From the NCBI GenBank assembly GCA_028097785.1, contig JAOHFB010000019.1:1-12401 (forward strand): DNA of 12,401 nucleotides, in the 5' to 3' direction. This DNA is from Candidatus Pelagibacter sp. (GTDB lineage Bacteria; Pseudomonadota; Alphaproteobacteria; Pelagibacterales; Pelagibacteraceae). The stretch's first letter is position 1, and every line of letters begins with the position of its first letter. Positions 7,133-12,401 of this stretch are shown here, one piece after another. The notes under the pieces are model-generated. The model had not been told where the DNA came from and searched no databases. It saw only the letters and a program-made list of their open reading frames with translations. The translations under genes were made by a program, and so were the position numbers.

Positions 7133-8953
7133 TTATTCAACTGTTACTGATTTAGCTAAATTTCTTGGCTTATCTATATCATAACCTTTTTTAAGAGCTG
7201 AATAATAAGCAAGTTTTTGAAGCGGGATAGTTAAAAGAAATGGCAGTAAGTCGTCATTACTAGTTTCTACTTCAATTTTTTCCCAAATGTTTTCAGATAC
7301 AATTTCATCTTTACTTTTATTGGTGATTAATAAAACTTTAGCTCCTCGTGCTACTACTTCCTGCATATTTGAAATAGTTTTTTTGTAATAGTTGTCTCTT
7401 GGAGCCAAAACTACAACCGGCATACCCTCTTCAATTAATGCTAAAGGTCCATGCTTCATTTCACCTGCAGGATAACCTTCAGCGTGAACATAAGAAAGTT
7501 CTTTAAGTTTCAATGCACCCTCTAATGCAATTGGATAAGAAAAACCTCTTCCCAAAAACATTGATCCTTTAGCTTCATTAAAAGTTGAAGCAATAGCTTG
7601 AACATCATTATCTATTAATAATGTTTCTTCAATTAACTTTGGTAAATTTTTTAGATCTTTAATCTTTTCTTGATAATCTTTATTTTCAATTTCTTTTCTT
7701 AATGATGATAATTTTAATGACAAAATATATAATACAAGTATTTGGCCTAAAAATGCCTTAGTCGATGCAACTCCAATTTCAGGACCACAATGAATTGGCA
7801 ATACAAAATTTGAGTCTCTTGCAATTGAGCTTTCAATTACATTAACAACAGCACATGTTTTCATTTTATTTTTGTTACATAAATCTAGTGCTGCATAAGT
7901 ATCGGCTGTTTCACCTGATTGAGATACAAAAATATATAAAGTATCATTTTTAAATCTATTTTTTCGATATCTAAACTCTGACGCAATATCAATATTAACA
8001 TCTAATGTTGTTAATTCCTCAAACCAATACTTTGCCATTAAACAAGAATGGTAAGCAGTTCCACAACCAATCAACATTATTGATTTGATTTCATCTATTT
8101 TCCAGGGAAAATTATAAATATTAATGTCATTATTCATGCTATCTACATATTCATTGATACCTGTTTTTAAAGTTTGAGGCTGTTCTTCAATTTCTTTGGC
8201 CATAAAATGCTTAAAATCACCCTTGTCGTAATTTTGTTGTTCTGTAGAAAGCTCTAAAACTTTTTTGTTAATTTTTATTCCTTCTTCATTAAAAAAATTA
8301 ACCTCATCTTTTTTAATAAAACAAAATTCACCATCTTCTAAATAAGTTATCTTATTGGTCATTGATTTAAGAGCATAAGAATCTGATCCAAGATAATTTT
8401 CATTAGGACCGTACCCTACTGCTAAAGGAGAACCACGCCTTGCCCCTATTATTAAATCTGGCATATCTTTAAAAATTATTCCCAAGGCAAAACTTCCATG
8501 AAGCTGTTTTAACGTTTTTGTAATAGCTTCTTGTAATTCAGTTGTTTTAAGGTTTTCTGTAATAAGATGAACAATAACCTCTGTATCTGTTTGTGATTTA
8601 AATTTGTGCCCTTTGTTTAATAAATATTTTTTTAATAATGTTGAGTTTTCAATAATTCCATTATGAACTACCGATACATTTTCTGATGAATGTGGGTGAG
8701 CATTAACGCTATTTGGCACTCCATGAGTTGCCCATCTAACGTGACCAATACCAATATTTCCTGAAAGATTTTTTAAGTCAAAATTATTTTCTAAATTTTC
8801 TACTCTTCCTTCAGATTTAACTTCATTAATAAAACCATCAGACAAAGTTGCAATTCCAGCAGAGTCGTATCCTCTGTACTCTAATTTCTTGAGGGAATTA
8901 ATAATACTGCTTGATACTGACTTATTGCTTGAGATCCCTATAATTCCACACAT
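7133..8953 (-). CDS. glmS: Glutamine-fructose-6-phosphate aminotransferase (isomerizing)
   Basis: GlmS makes glucosamine-6-phosphate from fructose-6-phosphate and glutamine, the entry to amino-sugar, peptidoglycan and LPS synthesis. At 606 residues it is full length. After removal of Met1, Cys2 of MCGIIGI is the glutaminase nucleophile. YRGYDSAG (27-34), HVRWATHG (71-78), VHNGIIEN (96-103) and the QTDTE segment complete the class II amidotransferase domain (to about 220). Two SIS sugar-isomerase domains follow, with IGCGTAYHSC near 294, SQSGETADT near 343 and HAEGYPAGEMKHGPLALI near 489. The C-terminus is the canonical DKPRNLAKSVTVE. The start is only 3 bp after the stop of the GlmU-like gene, so the two should be co-transcribed. 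There is no room for a glmS ribozyme upstream. Confidence 0.98.
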   Translation of the reverse strand: MCGIIGISSNKSVSSSIINSLKKLEYRGYDSAGIATLSDGFINEVKSEGRVENLENNFDLKNLSGNIGIGHVRWATHGVPNSVNAHPHSSENVSVVHNGIIENSTLLKKYLLNKGHKFKSQTDTEVIVHLITENLKTTELQEAITKTLKQLHGSFALGIIFKDMPDLIIGARRGSPLAVGYGPNENYLGSDSYALKSMTNKITYLEDGEFCFIKKDEVNFFNEEGIKINKKVLELSTEQQNYDKGDFKHFMAKEIEEQPQTLKTGINEYVDSMNNDINIYNFPWKIDEIKSIMLIGCGTAYHSCLMAKYWFEELTTLDVNIDIASEFRYRKNRFKNDTLYIFVSQSGETADTYAALDLCNKNKMKTCAVVNVIESSIARDSNFVLPIHCGPEIGVASTKAFLGQILVLYILSLKLSSLRKEIENKDYQEKIKDLKNLPKLIEETLLIDNDVQAIASTFNEAKGSMFLGRGFSYPIALEGALKLKELSYVHAEGYPAGEMKHGPLALIEEGMPVVVLAPRDNYYKKTISNMQEVVARGAKVLLITNKSKDEIVSENIWEKIEVETSNDDLLPFLLTIPLQKLAYYSALKKGYDIDKPRNLAKSVTVE

Positions 8954-8956
8954 AAT

Positions 8957-9574
8957 TTATTTTCTTTTATAATTCTTTATTTCAGTTTGTATTGATCTTG
9001 TTAATGCTAAAGATTTCTTTTTTACACTTTTAGTGATTACTGAGCCAGCGCCAATAATACTTTCTTCTTCTATTGTTAGTGGAGCAACTAGAGATGAATT
9101 TGATCCAACAAAAACTTTGTCTTTAATTTTAGTCTTACTTTTTTTAACACCATCATAATTACAAGTAATAGTTCCAGCCCCTATATTAACAGATTTTCCA
9201 ATCTCACTATCTCCGATATAAGATAAATGATTTACTTTGGATTTTTTTCCAACTGTACTTTTTTTAATTTCTACAAAGTTTCCAATTTTTGATCCCTCTT
9301 TTAAAATGGTATCAGGTCTTATTCGAGCATATGGCCCGACCTCTACTTTATTTTCTATTTTACAAGACTCTAAATGTGAAAATGATTTTATAATAACATT
9401 ATTTCCAATCTTTACATTTTTTCCAATAACAACATAAGGTTCAATTGTTACATTTTTTCCAACTTTAGTATCACTTGAAAAAAAAATTGTTTCAGGTCCA
9501 AGCATTTTAACACCACTAGTTAAAAATTTTTTACGGAGTTTGTTTTGGATTTTTTGTAGATTTAATTCTTTCAT
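8957..9574 (-). CDS. glmU: GlmU-like acetyltransferase: left-handed beta-helix half of GlmU only
   Basis: These 205 residues align ungapped, as I recall the E. coli sequence, with GlmU from about residue 248 to near its C-terminus (constant offset 247). All acetyltransferase residues I can place are kept: R86, K104, catalytic H116 (in HLSYIGD), Y119, N130, N139-Y140 (in ITCNYDG), K145, S158, A176 and R193. The first ~25 residues match the GlmU linker helix, followed by hexapeptide-repeat coils (about 35-180). The whole N-terminal uridylyltransferase (Rossmann) domain, about 230 residues in ordinary GlmU, is missing. It is not hidden upstream: only 69 bp separate the ATG from the divergent phosphatase gene. 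The protein should acetylate glucosamine-1-phosphate but cannot make UDP-GlcNAc. A separate pyrophosphorylase elsewhere is inferred. It leads the minus-strand run, 3 bp before glmS. Confidence 0.85.
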   Translation of the reverse strand: MKELNLQKIQNKLRKKFLTSGVKMLGPETIFFSSDTKVGKNVTIEPYVVIGKNVKIGNNVIIKSFSHLESCKIENKVEVGPYARIRPDTILKEGSKIGNFVEIKKSTVGKKSKVNHLSYIGDSEIGKSVNIGAGTITCNYDGVKKSKTKIKDKVFVGSNSSLVAPLTIEEESIIGAGSVITKSVKKKSLALTRSIQTEIKNYKRK

Positions 9575-9643
9575 TTTAAATTGCTTTATATTAAGAATAA
9601 GGTTTAATTAATTCACATAATATTTCTTTAAAAAACTTTTGAA
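9575..9643. promoter_or_regulatory. Divergent promoter region between glmU-glmS run and gph genes
   Basis: This 69-bp AT-rich region is the only divergent gap in the window, so it must carry start signals for both directions unless transcription enters from outside. On the minus strand GTGAAT-17 nt-TAATAT is a weak sigma70 match toward glmU. On the plus strand TAATAT (9618-9623) could be a -10 for gph, without a good -35. Exact boxes are uncertain; the regional assignment is from gene layout. Confidence 0.4.
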
Positions 9644-10327
9644 ATGAAGCAGAAATTTACTATTTTATTTGATTTAGATGGAACGCTGGTAGATACAGCG
9701 CCAGATTTAATGTTGGCTCATAACCATGTGATGAAGAAATTTGGTTATCCTACTAAATCAACAGAAGATATACGAAATTTAGTAGGCAAAGGTGCTGGTG
9801 CTTTAATTGGAAGATCTATATGGGGACAGGCCAAAAAAGAATTTAGTAAAGTTTTGGATGAAAAAATAAAAGATGAAATGGTTAAAGAATTTGTAAATTT
9901 CTATGGTAAAAATATTGTTAATGAAAGTACTCTAGTAACTGGGGTAAAAGATTTTTTAATTTGGTGCAAAGAACAAAATATTTCAATGGCAGTTTGTACA
10001 AATAAACAAGAGCATCTTTCTAATGATCTTTTAAAAAAAATTGGAATTTATGACTTTTTTGAATATGTAGCTGGATCAGATACATTTGATTATTGTAAAC
10101 CAGATCCAAGGCATCTTACTAATGTAGTAGAAATATTAGATGGAGATGCAAAAAAAACTATAATGATTGGTGATAGTGAAACTGATGCAAATGCTGCTAA
10201 AGCTGCAGAGATACCAGTTATTCTTTTAGAAAATGGGTATACTGAAAAAAATACAACTGAAATATATCACAATCATCTTATAAAAAATTTCACTGGTGTT
10301 GAAAAAATAATTAAAAAATATCTTTGA
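9644..10327 (+). CDS. gph: HAD-superfamily phosphatase, phosphoglycolate phosphatase-like (copy 1)
   Basis: This 227-residue cytoplasmic hydrolase belongs to the Gph branch of the HAD superfamily. Motif I is FDLDGTLVDT, with nucleophile D10 and acid/base D12. Motif II is T119 in VCTNK. Motif III is K152 in CKPDP. Motif IV is GDSETD, with D177 and D181 as Mg ligands. A helical C1 cap lies between motifs I and II (about 17-85). The family default substrate is 2-phosphoglycolate, but Gph-like HADs also include N-acetylmuramate-6-phosphate phosphatase (MupP) and other sugar-phosphate phosphatases, so the substrate is not settled. It is followed immediately by a paralogue: the TGA at 10325-10327 is 2 bp before the next ATG. 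No Shine-Dalgarno precedes the ATG. Confidence 0.85.
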   Translation: MKQKFTILFDLDGTLVDTAPDLMLAHNHVMKKFGYPTKSTEDIRNLVGKGAGALIGRSIWGQAKKEFSKVLDEKIKDEMVKEFVNFYGKNIVNESTLVTGVKDFLIWCKEQNISMAVCTNKQEHLSNDLLKKIGIYDFFEYVAGSDTFDYCKPDPRHLTNVVEILDGDAKKTIMIGDSETDANAAKAAEIPVILLENGYTEKNTTEIYHNHLIKNFTGVEKIIKKYL

Positions 10328-10329
10328 TA

Positions 10330-10995
10330 ATGGTGCAAAAATTAACTGTTTTGTTTGATTTAGATGGAACCCTTGTTGACACAGCACCTGATTTAATTCG
10401 CGCACATAATCATGTAATGAAAAAATTTGGCTATCCAACAAAATCTATAAATGAATTAAAAAATGCTGTTGGCAAAGGTGCTAAAGCTATTATGGCAAAA
10501 GGTAATGGTAAATGGGAGTGGTTTGATGAGAAAATTAAGAATGAAATGACAGATGAATTTTTATCTTTTTATAAAAAAAATATTTTACATGAGAGCACTC
10601 TTCTTAATGGTGTTAAAGAATTTTTAAAATGGTGTAAAAATCAAAATATATCAATGGCGGTTTGTACTAATAAAACTGAACATTTGGCAATTGATCTTTT
10701 AAAAAAAATTGAAATTTATGACTTTTTTGAATATGTTTCCGGACATAATACTTTTGAATACTGTAAACCAGATCCTAGACATTTGCTTAAGACTATAGAA
10801 ATGTTAAATGGTGATAAAAACAAATCAATAATGATAGGTGATAGCGAAACAGATGCAAATGCAGCTAAAGAAGCTGAAATTCCAATGATTTTACTTAAAT
10901 ATGGATATACTGAAAAAAGATCAGAAGAAATTTATCATAATCACCTCATAAAAGACTTCATTGGTATTGAAAAAATAATATCTAAATATCTTTAA
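10330..10995 (+). CDS. gph: HAD-superfamily phosphatase, phosphoglycolate phosphatase-like (copy 2, tandem paralogue)
   Basis: These 221 residues are about 70% identical by eye to the preceding protein along most of their length, so the pair arose by tandem duplication. All HAD motifs are intact: D10/D12 in FDLDGTLVDT, T113 in VCTNK, K146 in CKPDP, and D171/D175 in GDSETD. The main difference is in the cap, where AGALIGRSIWGQAKKEFSKVL of copy 1 is replaced by a shorter Trp-containing AKAIMAKGNGKWEWF, a net loss of 6 residues. The cap sets substrate choice in this family, so the copies may act on different phosphates. The ATG at 10330 is preferred because M-x-QK then aligns residue for residue with copy 1. 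A TTG at 10324 overlapping the previous stop is possible. Co-translation with copy 1 is likely. Confidence 0.85.
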   Translation: MVQKLTVLFDLDGTLVDTAPDLIRAHNHVMKKFGYPTKSINELKNAVGKGAKAIMAKGNGKWEWFDEKIKNEMTDEFLSFYKKNILHESTLLNGVKEFLKWCKNQNISMAVCTNKTEHLAIDLLKKIEIYDFFEYVSGHNTFEYCKPDPRHLLKTIEMLNGDKNKSIMIGDSETDANAAKEAEIPMILLKYGYTEKRSEEIYHNHLIKDFIGIEKIISKYL

Positions 10996-11037
10996 TATTG
11001 ATTAATTTTTTTTAACTATTAAAACAAAATTACTATT

Positions 11038-11043
11038 AAGGAG
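11038..11043 (+). promoter_or_regulatory. Shine-Dalgarno AAGGAG deciding the prpD TTG start
   Basis: AAGGAG ends 5 nt before TTG at 11049-11051. It is the only strong ribosome-binding site in front of a gene in this window and supports the non-ATG start. Confidence 0.75.
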
Positions 11044-11048
11044 TTATT

Positions 11049-12401
11049 TTGTTATTACATACAGTTAAAGTTTATCCATCTAAAATTAACCTTCCTAAGA
11101 AAAAGCAACTTGCTTGGAAAATAGCTGAGATTGCAAGTGACAATACTAAATTAAATAAAGATGCTATTGAAATGGTTATAAATAGAATTATTGACAATGC
11201 TTCTGTTGCAATAGCATCACTGAACAGAAAGCCTGTAATTTCTTCAAGAGAAATGGCGTTAAAACATTCTAGGAAAAATGGTGCAACTTTATTTGGTGTG
11301 AACTCTAAACTTAAATTTGATTGTGAGTGGGCAGCATGGTCAAATGGAACTGCCGTTAGAGAGCTTGATTTTCATGATACCTTTTTAGCAGCTGATTACA
11401 GTCATCCAGGTGATAACATTCCACCCCTGTTAGCAGTTGCTCAGCAGAATAAAATTAGTGGATTAGATTTATTACGAGGAATTATTACAGCCTATGAAGT
11501 TCAGGTAAATCTTGTTAAAGGAATTTGTTTACATAAACATAAAGTTGATCATATAGCTCACTTAGGACCAAGCGTTGCAGCAGGTCTCGGCTCAATGCTT
11601 AAACTTAATGCTGAAACAATTTATCAAGCAGTACAACAAGCATTACATACAACTATCTCTACTAGACAATCTAGAAAAGGCGAAATTTCAAGTTGGAAAG
11701 CTTATGCCCCAGCTCATGCAGGTAAACTTGCAATTGAAGCAGTAGATAGAGTTATGCGTGGTGAAGGAGCCCCTAGTCCAATTTATGAAGGTGAAGATAG
11801 TGTTATCGCAAGAATTTTGGATGGAAAAAAAGCTAATTACAAAGTGCCACTTCCTAAAAAAGGAGAAGCAAAAAAAGCTATTCTAGAAACCTACACAAAA
11901 GAATATTCAGCAGAATATCAATCTCAAGCGCTAATTGATTTAGCTAAAAAACTTAAAACTAAAATACCTAACCTAAATCAAATAAAAAAAATTGATATAT
12001 TTACTAGTCACCATACTCATTATGTAATTGGAACTGGTGCTAATGATCCACAGAAGATGGATCCAAATGCAAGCAGAGAAACGCTTGATCACTCAATCAT
12101 GTATATTTTTGCTGTAGCATTAGAAGATGGAGATTGGCATCATGTAAAATCTTATACCAAAGCTAGAGCAAATAAAAAAAGTACTATTAAAATTTGGAAA
12201 TCAATTAAAACCTATGAAGATAAAAAATGGACTAAAAAATATCATGATCCAAATCCAATGAAAAAATCTTTTGGTGCTAAAGTAGTTGTCACTTTAAACA
12301 ATGGTAAAAAAATTATAGAGCAACTAGATAGAGCAGATGCACATCCTTATGGAGCTAGACCATTTAAGAGACAAAATTATATTAACAAATTTTTAACATT
12401 A
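11049..12401 (+). CDS. prpD: 2-methylcitrate dehydratase, 3' end cut by window edge
   Basis: PrpD dehydrates 2-methylcitrate to 2-methyl-cis-aconitate in the 2-methylcitrate cycle, which turns propionyl-CoA and oxaloacetate into succinate and pyruvate. The frame is open from the TTG at 11049 to the window end (451 codons). MmgE/PrpD members are usually about 480-500 residues, so roughly 30-50 C-terminal residues are missing. Family hallmarks are HTVKVYPSK at the N-terminus, [12 protein letters not shown] (43-54), [14 protein letters not shown] (99-112), [11 protein letters not shown] (116-126), [11 protein letters not shown], and [19 protein letters not shown]. The first ATG lies well inside conserved sequence, whereas TTG is placed 5 nt after AAGGAG, so TTG is the start. 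prpB and prpC would be expected neighbours beyond the window. An alternative is a cis-aconitate decarboxylase-type MmgE/PrpD member, but the HTV start and motifs fit PrpD. Confidence 0.92.
   Translation, partial: MLLHTVKVYPSKINLPKKKQLAWKIAEIASDNTKLNKDAIEMVINRIIDNASVAIASLNRKPVISSREMALKHSRKNGATLFGVNSKLKFDCEWAAWSNGTAVRELDFHDTFLAADYSHPGDNIPPLLAVAQQNKISGLDLLRGIITAYEVQVNLVKGICLHKHKVDHIAHLGPSVAAGLGSMLKLNAETIYQAVQQALHTTISTRQSRKGEISSWKAYAPAHAGKLAIEAVDRVMRGEGAPSPIYEGEDSVIARILDGKKANYKVPLPKKGEAKKAILETYTKEYSAEYQSQALIDLAKKLKTKIPNLNQIKKIDIFTSHHTHYVIGTGANDPQKMDPNASRETLDHSIMYIFAVALEDGDWHHVKSYTKARANKKSTIKIWKSIKTYEDKKWTKKYHDPNPMKKSFGAKVVVTLNNGKKIIEQLDRADAHPYGARPFKRQNYINKFLTL

Noticed and set aside
9237..9437. 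A plus-strand open frame opposite the GlmU-like gene.
   Set aside because: It is the antisense of the hexapeptide repeats and has no independent support.
7098..9643. A glmS ribozyme or other riboswitch ahead of glmS, glmU or the DAHP synthase.
   Set aside because: The available leaders are 3, 69 and 35 bp and show no conserved structured element. They are too short for the glmS ribozyme.
10226..10441. A minus-strand open frame spanning the gph-gph junction.
   Set aside because: It overlaps conserved ends of both phosphatases and has no recognisable features.
10985..11013. A possible terminator after gph copy 2 (AATAT/ATATT stem followed by a run of eight T).
   Set aside because: The stem is only 5 bp, all A/T, and is separated from the T run by several bases, so it is too weak to call in AT-rich DNA.
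1..12401. CRISPR arrays, insertion sequences, toxin-antitoxin or defence islands, tRNA/rRNA genes.
   Set aside because: No spaced direct-repeat array, transposase motif, terminal inverted repeats, cloverleaf or rRNA-like segment was seen. Almost every base is accounted for by core genes.

Overview
The window looks like a piece of a streamlined, AT-rich (roughly 30% GC by eye) alphaproteobacterial genome, most likely SAR11/Pelagibacterales. The reasons are the lysine/asparagine-rich proteins, intergenic gaps of only 3 to 45 bases in the main gene run, near-absence of Shine-Dalgarno sequences, and alphaproteobacterial-type S4, TrmJ, class II DAHP synthase and PrpD sequences. The taxonomic call is inference from sequence character, not a database match.

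Layout. (1) Positions 1-437 hold two pieces of secreted/surface-protein coding sequence in opposite orientation, meeting head to head near 268-275. One is a plus-strand run of 25-residue BspA-type (DUF285) repeats. The other is a minus-strand signal-peptide N-terminus. The junction looks like an inversion or an amplification/assembly chimera. (2) Positions 438-558 are AT-rich and non-coding. (3) From 9574 down to 559 there is an unbroken minus-strand run of eight housekeeping genes: glmU (acetyltransferase half only), glmS, class II DAHP synthase, nadE, cysS, cimA, trmJ and rpsD. (4) A 69-bp divergent intergenic region (9575-9643) separates this run from the plus-strand genes. (5) The plus-strand genes are two tandem HAD phosphatases of the Gph type and a prpD that runs off the right edge.

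How the genes fit together. GlmS makes glucosamine-6-phosphate, and the GlmU-like protein would acetylate glucosamine-1-phosphate on the way to UDP-GlcNAc. The DAHP synthase opens the shikimate pathway, NadE finishes NAD, CysS charges tRNA-Cys, and CimA gives a threonine-independent entry to isoleucine. TrmJ modifies tRNA and RpsD belongs to the 30S ribosome. On the other strand the Gph-like proteins are probable small-molecule phosphatases and PrpD belongs to the 2-methylcitrate (propionate) cycle.

Most of the window is ordinary core genome. The two items most worth a second look are the inverted junction in the surface-protein locus at the left edge and the GlmU that lacks its whole uridylyltransferase domain while keeping the acetyltransferase active site. 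I found no CRISPR array, insertion sequence, tRNA or rRNA gene, riboswitch, or convincing new multi-gene system.
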